DNA of 21,178 bases, from NCBI GenBank assembly GCA_004352715.1, contig SCFE01000101.1, positions 1,685,754 to 1,706,931 of the forward strand. The letters are read 5' to 3'. Position 1 is the first letter of the stretch. Each line of letters starts with the position of its first letter. Both the position numbers and the translations under genes were made by a program. Shown here piece by piece: positions 10,501 through 18,642 of the stretch. This DNA is from Hofstenia miamia. Taxonomy: Eukaryota > Xenacoelomorpha > Acoela. The notes beneath the pieces were generated by a model. The model did no database searches. It saw only the letters and a program-made list of their open reading frames with translations, and was not told where the DNA came from.

Positions 10501-13500
10501 TTGGCGGCAAAAGAGCGGCCAAAATAAAAAACCTGTGTCATCGACCTACAGTAAGTGACATGAGTTGAGAGTTAAGGCTAACAAGGAAAAAAATAATTGC
10601 AAACACAGAACTTTAAGGTGCGCCACTAGCTACAAGAGTAGTGGAAAAGATAGATGAATTTATTTTGACACAATGACGACGGTTGGTTAGATCCAAGCCA
10701 AATAAACGTAACTTGTCAAGAATAGAATGAGGGAGCTGATGAAAAGCTTTAAAACTGTCAAGAAAGATAATATAATGCAACTAGGATCCTTACGATCGGA
10801 GTGAAGATAGCAGTTTTCGACCTGGAAGGTTACTATGCTGAGATGATGAATTTTTGGAAACACGTGACGAAAAACAAGGCACTCAAAGATTATTGACAAC
10901 CGAGCAAGATGAAATGGCAAATATTTGTGATTTGTTGATTAATGAAAATGGGTTATTATTGTGGTGTTACTAAATAAAAGCTATTTCGAACTATTTATAT
11001 TTTTGCATCCAAATGGACTGAGGGTATCTTGTAAATTGAGTAATAATTGATCCTTGACATCAACACACGGAATACATGCCCCAGTACAGATAGCGAAGAT
11101 TCAGCAGTAAGGGAATTCGATTTCTTTCATCGTGACAATCAGCATTGAATGACGACATCGACGATGAATGACGGACATGTTGTGTTGTAAAACCACTACA
11201 TGCAATTCAGTTCTTATCAGAAATGATACGTGAGATTGAACGAGTATTCAAAATCTTCCATTTGACTGGTGCTAAACCCGAAGAATTTTCCGAGGTATAC
11301 AAGTGCATTGTAACTGAATACATTGACATAGTAACTGATCTTTGTACTGGAATAATTGATAGTGATGGTGACAGGCATAAATTTCGCTCGGTTCTGGTAA
11401 TGCAGAGCCTGAAATCTGCAAACATGTTTGTCCAGACATCATACAAAGCAAGTTTAAGAATAACCGGTAAAGAATGACTTACATGTCAGTGATTTGCCTG
11501 CTCCGGAAATATCATTCTAAAGATTTTGCAAGCAGAATGGATCAAGACAGCAGCAAGCAGAACATATTTTCACTTTTCTCATCAATATATTATTCACAAT
11601 GCAAATATAAAACAATTAAGTTTGGATAAAAAAACTTAGGAATAATAATAGTTACAATGCAATATAAAATCAATTAATTCCGCGCGGATTGTGGATATCC
11701 GTATGCCCACACAGATTTCCGCAAACCGCGGCCATCCTTGGTGGCAAGTATCTATCACCAGATAATGCAAATTTTTTACATGAAAATTTAAGAAGAACGA
11801 CTAAAACCAAATGTTGTCTAATAAACTTTTATCATAATTTATTTAAATTACCTAATGACACAGCTTCCTCCGCTTTCACTACCACTCTCACGATCAATAA
11901 ATACGACTTTAATATCACATAGAATAGGAGGTTCTACGAAATATTTTATATCCACAACTCTTCCCAGAACAGACTCCTAAGTATATGTTAGATGTATAAC
12001 ATGAGCAAAATGCTATTTACATTCAAACGATGTTTGGTCCATGGGTGGGATTTCTTTTGAAGTGAATACAAATCCAGTTGACGGACTTGCTCGAAATACA
12101 ATTGATGACCTTGGTAAAAGTAATAGATCTAAAAGTAATTCTTTGGAAGAAAAAGTACTAGGATAGACTGAACAAATTATTAATAATCAAAGCGCTTTAC
12201 ACTTGAGTAACCTTACCGTTTGTTGACTCATGCTATTGTCAAGAAATAATAATGAACATGATGAAAAGATGCAGTTATTTAAACAAAATATATATGAATA
12301 ACTATAATTTTAGGAAGGCATTACCTCATCTCCCAATTGTGGAGTATAAGGCGAGCGTTTAGGGAGGGTGTCGGTGAGCCACGATGTGTAAAGACATTGA
12401 AGGTGAGCAACAGTTTCGGACAGCTCTTGCTCCATTTCCACTCGGGACATATTCTTCACCTTTTGACGTTGATTTGGTAGTACTGGTGATTGAATCTTCT
12501 CCGGTTTAGAAGTTGATGGAGTTTCATCTATGAAACAAATAATTCATAAAGTTTAGCAAAGCATAATTCTGATTTGCTTAACATTAATAAAGGAATTTCA
12601 TTTAAGTTCGTACTTTACTTATAACATGGTTCATACTATGATGCATTGCATGTAATAAAAGAAATAATTTCATTGTATAAACTTAATGTTTTCATTTTAT
12701 ATATTGAGGGCATATAGTTCTTATAATCAGAGTGCCTCAAGTGCCGAAAGTTTATATGCCAGATCTATATTATGAGATAAATATATCATCTTAATTTTTC
12801 TACATTAACCAATACAAAATCCATAAAAACAAACACGTTTTCATATTATAGAAGGAACTAAATCTAAAGATCAACATGCAATAAATCGAAAAAAGTTGAA
12901 GCGAAGTAATCACCTATACACATGCTTGGTGATACGGGTTTATTCGATAAACTGTCATTGTCGATGGAAGACATAGAATCTGCAACGCTTGCAGCAGTGT
13001 CCTTGACATCAGAGACACTGTCTTCAGTAAAATAATCGTCAGAAAGTTCTTGAGAATACTTTCTATTCCTACGATTTCTTCGTGTTCGGCGAGGAAGTGG
13101 CGAGGAAACCGGTGTTTCAGAGGCGGTGTCCTCGCTAGCTAGCCTGGACTTTACTAAATAAATTGCATCAATTACATACCTATAGCTAAGGTAGATCTTT
13201 AAATTCAATTTTAACAATAATTTATTCTGAATTTAACGAATACTTGATAGTGTATCAATATTTTTGTAAAAATGACCACTAAATTTTGGTCAGAAATTAC
13301 TATGTGCCTAATAGTATGTTGCATACCTATAGATGTGAACTGATTTTTTAAAAAACAAAGAAAAATATTTTAAGATGCTTTTTGCTTTCATGTAATGTAA
13401 ATGTTAAGTTTAAAGTAATAACAACAATTGTGATTTTTGAGAAATTCAAATCAAATTATGAATTCAGGAGTTTGTACTCAGAACGCAAAATCTGATTCTT

Positions 13501-15653
13501 CACGATTTCGGAAATATGGTGTGTGAAAAATATTCCACAGAAAAATGCTCGATGTGACGCTAATTCAAAACAAGCACAAAGAGTATGCAACTTTAATACA
13601 GACCAGATTTTATATGCTTTACAGGACATGATTCTTCTGAATCATTGGTAGAGCGATTCATTATATCCGCAGTTAGCCGTGGGCGAATTTTACGCGTTTG
13701 CTTCGATGGTAAATGAATTCGTTTTGTGCTGCGAGTAGTAACTGAATATTCAGGATCAAATGCTTCAGCGGTCTCTGATTGAGATGAACTCTCGTCCTCC
13801 ACTGAAGATGAAGACGAGGAAGATGATGATGATGAAGATGAGTTTCTAGGTACTACATACTCCCACATTGAATAAAAACGAGATTTTGCAAATATTTGGC
13901 CCTATTATAATTGTACTTCTCGCTTAAGTGTGAACACAAGTTTGGGTTCTACATTGTATTAGATACTTGGAATATATTTTCTGATATCAATTAATCATTT
14001 TAGTATGGGAAAACAAACGCAATGAGTTGAAAATGTATGTACTGAAAATTAGTATTCTTTTGCGAAATAACTTACAGTATAGTATCTATTCAAAATCTGT
14101 CTGCTTTAGTGTGATTCAAAAAAGACTTACGCTTCAAAATCTTGTGAATTATCATCATCTGATGTAGTTCCAACATCGCTTTCAAGGTGATTCTAAAAAA
14201 GTTAAAAGAACAACGGCAGACTAACTTACAGAACGTAAAGTACGGACGAGAGACCTAACACGATCAGTAATGGCAGTAGCTTGATGTGTACGAGTAGCAT
14301 AGGCGTGTGCAGGTCTTTGCCTTGTCCTTAATCGAGGAGCCGATACTGGAGTGGTACTCTAAACGAATAAAATTGAGAGAAAATGAAAATGCAACTTACA
14401 GATTGCATGTGCAAAATTTATGGATACATATTCCCTTCAGTTCTAAAGTAGGTTTTACAAAAACAATAGGCATACATTATACAAAATGGACGTGGGTTCT
14501 ATATGTATAAAGAAACGAACTAAAACATCCAAAGCTTCCATTAAATCAACTTTCGCTATAAATGAAAATAAACTAGATGAATAGTTATTGTGAAACAAAC
14601 CGAGTAGCCGAATTGGACGTTGAGAGAACCTCGCTTATTTTTCTTTTCAAAAGCAAAACGCTGAACTTCAAATTCCAATATTTCCACACGTCGCAAAGGT
14701 TTTGAAACTCTAAAGAAAACCTCAGAAATGTTCCTCTGTCTGAAATATACCCTAAAGTTGTAGCTCGCGGCCGATTGTCGACTAAATGACGATTTCTCCA
14801 TAAATCGAAAATCGACTGTGTTTGCTGATGCAGTAAGGATCGGCCATTTGAAAGAATTGGTTGATAGAAGGGGTTTTCAGAGCGGTTGAGGTTAGTAGCG
14901 TGGTTGTCTAAACAAACTATGTACCATTAGATAATAGCAGACTGATTAAAACAACGTACATGAATTTTCTATTGTTGATGGCATATTCAGGTGAAGAGTA
15001 TATATTTTTATATGTCTAATATACTAAGGCAAAATACGCTAATTAAGATAAAATATACACCTGATGCATGAAACTTAAATATACAAATGAAATTTCTTGT
15101 GAACGAAATGAATACTTATGCGAAAACAATCAAATTAGAATTAATTCATCGCTACTGCGTCGGCAGAATTCCAATTAATTAAAACACAAAATTACATCAC
15201 TCATGGCCTGCGTCAACAATTCAACTTCAATAATATTAGTGTACTCAGTCTTCTTCGCAATATTTTACTGTGCTCCTTTAATATTTGAAAGTGTTTGGAA
15301 TGGTTGACAACTGCACTACAAACGTTACTGAGAGTAAAATAAATGTTGGCAAATATTAGGGTATGTTATAAAACATTCTAAAAACAGAAACTTGACATTC
15401 AAAATAGACTAAAACTATAATCGAATGGCGTACACAAGAGTCTAGATGGTGGTTCCAATTGGTGCTCTTCAAGATTTTCTCTTCCTGGAACATAGCGTTG
15501 AGTGGAAGCAGAATATGCAACACCATCAGCATTCACCAAGTAAGGCAAAGACATCAAATGAGGAGGCACTTTTGTTATCTCGTCTACCATCATACCAGAG
15601 TCGTCAGGCGTGACTTTCTTGTAATCAGTATCGAAAAACTGTTCATCAGGCAC
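7399..15653 (-). CDS. BRWD3: BRWD/PHIP family chromatin protein, 14 internal exons (partial gene)
   Basis: BRWD/PHIP proteins bind methylated and acetylated histones in the nucleus and act as substrate receptors for CUL4 ubiquitin ligases. The visible part, about 700 codons, aligns in order with family landmarks. They are the post-WD40 segment (QFFDTDYKKV, RYVPGREN), a charged region (VSKPLRRVE), a Ser-rich acidic linker, the cryptic Tudor domain (SWLTDTLPKR through YQGHQLYFEQVR, VEPPILCDIK, WHDVNHVIDF, DDCWWYGSV, YLSAWDLYPL), and the start of bromodomain 1 (GEWSADGRD, NYPYLVPYPTSL). All 13 junctions use GT-AG and all phases join. Missing are the WD40 repeats (expected above 15653) and the rest of the bromodomains (below 7399). 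Divergence from the vertebrate sequence is high, but no stop or frameshift interrupts the exons. The exon model is my own inference from splice sites and family recall. Confidence 0.85.
7748..7884 (-). CDS. BRWD3: BRWD exon m: linker into bromodomain 1
   Basis: The exon reads YIEKGGSVPVLLTDFEQHQ, then PEQGEWSADGRDVDCERIIN and CINQ, matching the P..GEW....RD.ECERI..GI.Q block. It ends CAG|GTTAGT in phase 0. Confidence 0.95.
8065..8306 (-). CDS. BRWD3: BRWD exon l: cryptic Tudor, second half
   Basis: The exon reads WHDVNHVIDFIVLKQFVENN, then RWRVGSRFKSPLDDCWWYGS, then YVDWDTGEKEYLSAWDLYPL. These match YHDMPDVIDFLVLRQ, DRFRS.IDDAWWFG and WD..E.E.(L/M)SPWD.E.IP of PHIP. It is 80 codons plus one base at each end. 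The donor is ACA|GTAAGT. Confidence 0.95.
8307..8929. other. Intron sequence, nothing recognised
   Basis: This is part of the 3545-nt BRWD intron adjacent to exon l. No element or RNA gene was identified. Confidence 0.4.
8930..9663 (+). pseudogene. Mariner transposase remnant in the BRWD intron
   Basis: The clearest block is at 9475-9560, VVHDNARPHTSNTRTFIAAK, the mariner second-Asp motif (HDNARPH). It is followed by degenerate sequence in two frames that still resembles the SPDLAP.D.FLFP...KG region. Further upstream, 9054-9122 reads KPIEEVEQLVTDDL-stop-LTIENFS, matching the VE.LV..D.RLTI.EI.E helix of mariner N-termini. Multiple stops and frame changes show it is dead. Edges are approximate. 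Confidence 0.68.
9664..10930 (-). pseudogene. Non-LTR retrotransposon (LINE) remnant, 3' part of reverse transcriptase
   Basis: On the minus strand, 10617-10765 reads SFKAFHQLPHSILDKLRLFG and then NRRHCVKINSSIFSTTLVAS-GAP. These are the (D)FSKAFD.VPHSIL..KL..FG and R.Q.V.INN..S....V.SGVPQGS blocks of LINE reverse transcriptases. Upstream, FECLVFRHVFPKIH resembles the K..ERLV...L...I block. About 500 bp downstream, degenerate C-terminal sequence follows. The remnant ends at 9664-9690 with AATAAAG and a TATTATTATTA tail, as in CR1/Jockey-like elements. It is probably 5'-truncated and carries many stops. Confidence 0.72.
11172..11477 (+). CDS. Unidentified plus-strand ORF inside the BRWD intron
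   Basis: The frame is open from 11172; the first ATG is at 11223 (84 codons). It has balanced, protein-like composition: KPLHAIQFLSE, then MIREIERVFKIFHLTGAKPE, CIVTEYIDIVTDLCTGIIDS and FRSVLVMQSLKSANM. I do not recognise it. The leading LKPLHA-like string resembles a segment of hAT transposases, and a hAT C-terminal fragment lies 200 bp downstream on the same strand, so it may be part of the same dead element. No promoter or splice evidence was found. Confidence 0.35.
   Translation, partial: RTCCVVKPLHAIQFLSEMIREIERVFKIFHLTGAKPEEFSEVYKCIVTEYIDIVTDLCTGIIDSDGDRHKFRSVLVMQSLKSANMFVQTSYKASLRITGKE
11683..11800 (+). pseudogene. hAT transposase C-terminal fragment with internal deletion
   Basis: The reading W-SVCPHRFPQTAAILGGKYLS fits the W....RFP.LA.LA.KYL block of the hAT dimerisation domain. 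It runs directly into PDNANFLHENLRR, which fits the LSPDNV..L.FL..NL block. The segment normally between them (VPASSA.SERVFSTAG...KR) is missing. The GC-rich start (11680-11740) stands out from the surrounding AT-rich DNA. Confidence 0.5.
11852..11976 (-). CDS. BRWD3: BRWD exon k: cryptic Tudor core
   Basis: The exon reads ESVLGRVVDIKYFVEPPILC and then DIKVVFIDRESGSESGG, matching EL.KIVGI+YEVG.PTLC.LKL.F.D..(T/S)G of PHIP. It ends ATT AG|GTAATT in phase 2, completed by the first base of the exon at 8306 across a 3545-nt intron. Confidence 0.9.
12021..12128 (-). CDS. BRWD3: BRWD exon j: cryptic Tudor, YYF.QGH motif
   Basis: This is 36 whole codons reading IYYFYQGHQLYFEQVRQLDL and on to HPWTKHRLN, matching YYFRQGHEAYVE...PW.KM.L in PHIP. 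The donor is AAT|GTAAAT. The next intron is only 44 nt. Confidence 0.9.
12325..12527 (-). CDS. BRWD3: BRWD exon i: entry to the cryptic Tudor domain
   Basis: After TTTCATAG the exon reads ETPSTSKPEKIQSPVLP and ends LYTSWLTDTLPKRSPYTPQL-GDE before GTAATG. The W(I/L)TDT(I/L)P+R.P..PQ.GDE string is a strong family signature. It ends in phase 0. Confidence 0.9.
12914..13153 (-). CDS. BRWD3: BRWD exon h: basic/acidic linker
   Basis: The exon reads KSRLASEDTASETPVSSPL, then an RRTRRNRRNRKY basic cluster (possible nuclear localisation signal), then ELSDDYFTEDSVSDVKD and SLSNKPVSPSMCI. It is 240 nt, enters in phase 1 and leaves in phase 1 at G|GTGATT. Confidence 0.75.
13327..13339 (-). CDS. BRWD3: BRWD exon g: 13-nt microexon
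   Basis: TTCACATCTATAG is flanked by an AAAAAATCAG acceptor, with a T-rich stretch upstream, and a GTATGC donor. It enters in phase 0 and leaves in phase 1, exactly what is needed to join the exons on either side. It adds four residues (FTSI) plus one base. Alternatives are weaker donors for exon f at 13604 or 13628. Confidence 0.55.
13623..13845 (-). CDS. BRWD3: BRWD exon f: serine run
   Basis: The exon begins after CCTAG with one base that completes the previous codon, then Asn and 13 consecutive Ser followed by VEDESSSQSETAEAFDPEY. It continues through TRKIRPRLTADIM to EESCP and a strong CCT|GTAAAG donor in phase 0. PHIP has a similar SSSSDE stretch here. The phase-0 end does not fit the 13153 exon directly, which led me to the microexon at 13327-13339. 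Confidence 0.75.
14131..14192 (-). CDS. BRWD3: BRWD exon e: short acidic exon
   Basis: This 62-nt exon (NHLESDVGTTSDDDNSQDFE) lies between a 37-nt intron (14193-14229) and a GC|GTAAGT donor. It ends in phase 2. Confidence 0.7.
14230..14358 (-). CDS. BRWD3: BRWD exon d: Arg/Thr-rich linker
   Basis: This is 43 whole codons from a TCGTTTAG acceptor to a TCT|GTAAGT donor, reading STTPVSAPRLRTRQRPAHAY and onward to LVRTLRS. The RTR motif sits where PHIP has NYRTRSALEE. Both junctions are phase 0. Confidence 0.7.
14601..14709 (-). CDS. BRWD3: BRWD exon c: basic segment
   Basis: It follows a 41-nt intron (14710-14750, GTATAT...CTTTAG). It reads VSKPLRRVEILEFEVQRF and then FEKKNKRGSLNVQFGYS, and corresponds loosely to the RRVVVPEL segment of PHIP. 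The donor is TCG|GTTTGT, phase 0. Confidence 0.62.
14751..14907 (-). CDS. BRWD3: BRWD exon b: variable linker
   Basis: The acceptor is TTTGTTTAG and the exon reads NHATNLNRSENPFYQPILSN and then LLHQQTQSIFDLWRNRHLVD, 157 nt, entering in phase 1 and leaving in phase 2 at GG|GTATAT. The segment is not strongly conserved. It is placed by its open frame, phases and position between conserved exons. Confidence 0.6.
15434..15653 (-). CDS. BRWD3: BRWD exon a: post-WD40 segment
   Basis: This exon follows a TTAATTAG acceptor and begins in phase 0 with VPDEQFFDTDYKK, matching the (I/V)PD..FF.TDYRPL block just after the WD40 domain in PHIP. It continues through PPHLMSLPYLVNADG to QRYVPGREN. The 3' end is uncertain: T|GTACGC (15434) and A|GTTTTA (15416) both give the phase needed by the next exon. 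Confidence 0.82.
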
Positions 15654-17066
15654 CTAATTAAACTTGATTTGATAAATGAAAAGAAAAACCCAAAATAGAC
15701 AATATGCAACTAAAATCCAAAAATTGATATGTAGTTAAAAACGTCTGCGAATACCAAAAACACTTATGAAAATACTGAGTAAAAATTGCATTTTAGAATA
15801 AGAAGTAAAAATCATGCGATTGTATCAACATATAATGTAGGAATTTGGGAGGGGGCTGTGATCAAAGAACTACTAAGTGAGGACAAACTTGAAGAAAAAA
15901 CGAGTACTACTTAATTAAGCGTTCTAAAAAATATCTATTCGGTTTACATTAAAAACAATACGCAAATAAAAATCTTCACAAACACTTTACTTCCAAGAAC
16001 TTCATTAAAAAAATCTCAAGATAGGAGGCTAGCCTAAGAAAGACTCCACCAAAATTTCTTTATTGGTTCACAATATACGAATAGCATTAAGTACAAAGAA
16101 TGAATATTTAAATTCCAATTGAAAATACCTGAGCAATGCGTGTGTAATGAGATATGGCATAAAATCTATTTAAAAGAGCAACTGCTCCTTTAATATATGA
16201 AAAGCATTTAAGCATTCTACTACTAATTATAGAATTTGAAAAAAGCCGCCAATGGCACCAGTATTAAAAGTGTTAAACAATTTCACATATTTTACTGATA
16301 TTCCTTTGATAATAATGTATTCATTGATTTATTCCTGAATTAGCTTCATCCAGATAAATTAATGGATAACATGTTAAAAAGCAAAACCAATATGCACAAA
16401 ATGTGAATAGCCCCCTTGCCAACAATTATACATAATAGCATAATAGTACTGAAATGCAAAATTATTAATAATTATTCATACTTGCTGATTATTATATTAT
16501 TGTCTGCTAAGAGAAATGAAAAAAATGCACATAGACTGAACTTCTAGTAAATATATGTTAAAAATTATATTAGGTAAATGTATTCTCTTACTACATTTCC
16601 TTAAATTATGAAAATCAATAATTCCGGGAATTATTGTGAAACGAATTAAGCGGAGAACTGCATTAATTTGGCAAACTTGAAAATAAGTTAAGTTGCTCCT
16701 TTGATGAATCATTTGACATTTTCTACCCTTGACATAATGGACTGCAGCAAAATAAACGCTTGCTCTCCAAACTTATTGCATTGCTAAAATACACCTAAAA
16801 CAAATCATGCGAATTTGTACTGCAATTTCAATAACAAAGTAGTTATATTATAAATAATATACAATATTCGGTATAACTGTCACGTTTTGTTAAAAAATTC
16901 AACAATAAATTTATTAAATACTACTGCCTGATAAAAATCAATTAGTGATCAGACGCTATGCGGTAGGTGCGATGGAATAACCCTATTCATTTATTTCCTT
17001 CGTCATTATTATGTCTACTCGTGCAATCAATACAACAGTCAGTGTCTATATACCTAATGAATATTT
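15654..17066. other. Non-coding flank or upstream intron of the BRWD gene
   Basis: No WD40-like exon could be found on the minus strand, and no other gene is supported. The sequence is AT-rich up to the gap. Confidence 0.45.
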
Positions 17067-18066
17067 NNNNNNNNNNNNNNNNNNNNNNNNNNNNNNNNNN
17101 NNNNNNNNNNNNNNNNNNNNNNNNNNNNNNNNNNNNNNNNNNNNNNNNNNNNNNNNNNNNNNNNNNNNNNNNNNNNNNNNNNNNNNNNNNNNNNNNNNNN
17201 NNNNNNNNNNNNNNNNNNNNNNNNNNNNNNNNNNNNNNNNNNNNNNNNNNNNNNNNNNNNNNNNNNNNNNNNNNNNNNNNNNNNNNNNNNNNNNNNNNNN
17301 NNNNNNNNNNNNNNNNNNNNNNNNNNNNNNNNNNNNNNNNNNNNNNNNNNNNNNNNNNNNNNNNNNNNNNNNNNNNNNNNNNNNNNNNNNNNNNNNNNNN
17401 NNNNNNNNNNNNNNNNNNNNNNNNNNNNNNNNNNNNNNNNNNNNNNNNNNNNNNNNNNNNNNNNNNNNNNNNNNNNNNNNNNNNNNNNNNNNNNNNNNNN
17501 NNNNNNNNNNNNNNNNNNNNNNNNNNNNNNNNNNNNNNNNNNNNNNNNNNNNNNNNNNNNNNNNNNNNNNNNNNNNNNNNNNNNNNNNNNNNNNNNNNNN
17601 NNNNNNNNNNNNNNNNNNNNNNNNNNNNNNNNNNNNNNNNNNNNNNNNNNNNNNNNNNNNNNNNNNNNNNNNNNNNNNNNNNNNNNNNNNNNNNNNNNNN
17701 NNNNNNNNNNNNNNNNNNNNNNNNNNNNNNNNNNNNNNNNNNNNNNNNNNNNNNNNNNNNNNNNNNNNNNNNNNNNNNNNNNNNNNNNNNNNNNNNNNNN
17801 NNNNNNNNNNNNNNNNNNNNNNNNNNNNNNNNNNNNNNNNNNNNNNNNNNNNNNNNNNNNNNNNNNNNNNNNNNNNNNNNNNNNNNNNNNNNNNNNNNNN
17901 NNNNNNNNNNNNNNNNNNNNNNNNNNNNNNNNNNNNNNNNNNNNNNNNNNNNNNNNNNNNNNNNNNNNNNNNNNNNNNNNNNNNNNNNNNNNNNNNNNNN
18001 NNNNNNNNNNNNNNNNNNNNNNNNNNNNNNNNNNNNNNNNNNNNNNNNNNNNNNNNNNNNNNNNNN
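17067..18066. other. Assembly gap, 1000 N
   Basis: This is exactly 1000 N, followed immediately by a (TA)n run. The assembly probably broke in the microsatellite or an adjoining repeat. Missing BRWD exons could lie here. Confidence 0.95.
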
Positions 18067-18132
18067 TATATATATATATATATATATCGCTCTCTGCACT
18101 ATGGAAATAACAAATTGAGTGCACAAAGAGCG
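18067..18132. repeat. (TA)n tract plus inverted repeat CGCTCT..TGCAC / GTGCACAAAGAGCG
   Basis: A (TA)n run (18067-18087) is followed by CGCTCTCTGCAC (18088-18099), a 19-nt spacer and GTGCACAAAGAGCG (18119-18132). The two arms can pair with a 2-nt bulge. The same motif recurs in the minisatellite at 20085-20218. Confidence 0.7.
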
Positions 18133-18600
18133 AACAGTTTCCTTAACTCCATTGAACAGAGAGCGAACCACTGGCATTTTGGGACAATGAAAAAAATTTG
18201 GTTTTCTGTTACTGCGATTACGTTAGCCCTTGAATGAGGTTGCCAAATGTGAAAAAAAATTTCAAAAATATTATTTTCCCATTTTTTTCAAAAATATATA
18301 TATATTTTGTGCATTTTAACAAAAGCTGACAAGCAAAATCCATTTGCTACGAATGTGTGCATATTTTTCATGGTTATACCTTATTCCCCATACATAACAG
18401 TTAATTTCCCGCTTTTTTAATATTTTTTTACTATTTTATATGAAAAATTTGACACGTAAAAATTCAACATTGTTTAATATAGCTCATTTCATTAACTTTA
18501 AAAATGCTTACATATGTTTGCATTAGTTCTTAACGACCTAATCAAGCGAAGCATACTGTTCTTATCTAATAAACTTAATTAGCCAGGAACTAATTAATAC

Positions 18601-18615
18601 GTCTATATAAATAGC
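18601..18615 (+). promoter_or_regulatory. TATA-like box upstream of the decayed coding region
   Basis: GTCTATATAAATAGC lies about 35 bp before the ATG at 18643, a spacing that would place a start site just upstream of that ATG. In AT-rich DNA this could be chance. Confidence 0.22.
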
Positions 18616-18642
18616 TTTGCTATATTTAAAAATTTATTTAGA

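Noticed and set aside
11680-11740. GC-rich imperfect inverted repeat considered as a tRNA or structured RNA
   Set aside because: No tRNA B-box or cloverleaf could be drawn, and the segment reads as a hAT transposase C-terminal block.
13800-13860. Plus-strand Asp/Glu-rich reading of the GATGAAGAC repeat
   Set aside because: It is the antisense of the serine run in a well-supported minus-strand exon.
14556-14801. Single 81-codon minus-strand ORF starting MEKSSFSRQS
   Set aside because: It reads straight through a 41-nt GT-AG intron. The spliced exons at 14751-14907 and 14601-14709 explain the region better, in family-consistent order.
15201-15267. Extra BRWD exon candidate (EYTNIIEVELLTQAM)
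   Set aside because: The frame has a stop right after the only good acceptor, the remaining acceptors are poor, and it does not match the family. It remains possible but is unsupported.
16967-18237. Several overlapping long open frames on both strands across the second N run
   Set aside because: They consist almost entirely of N plus Ile-Tyr translation of the (TA)n tract.
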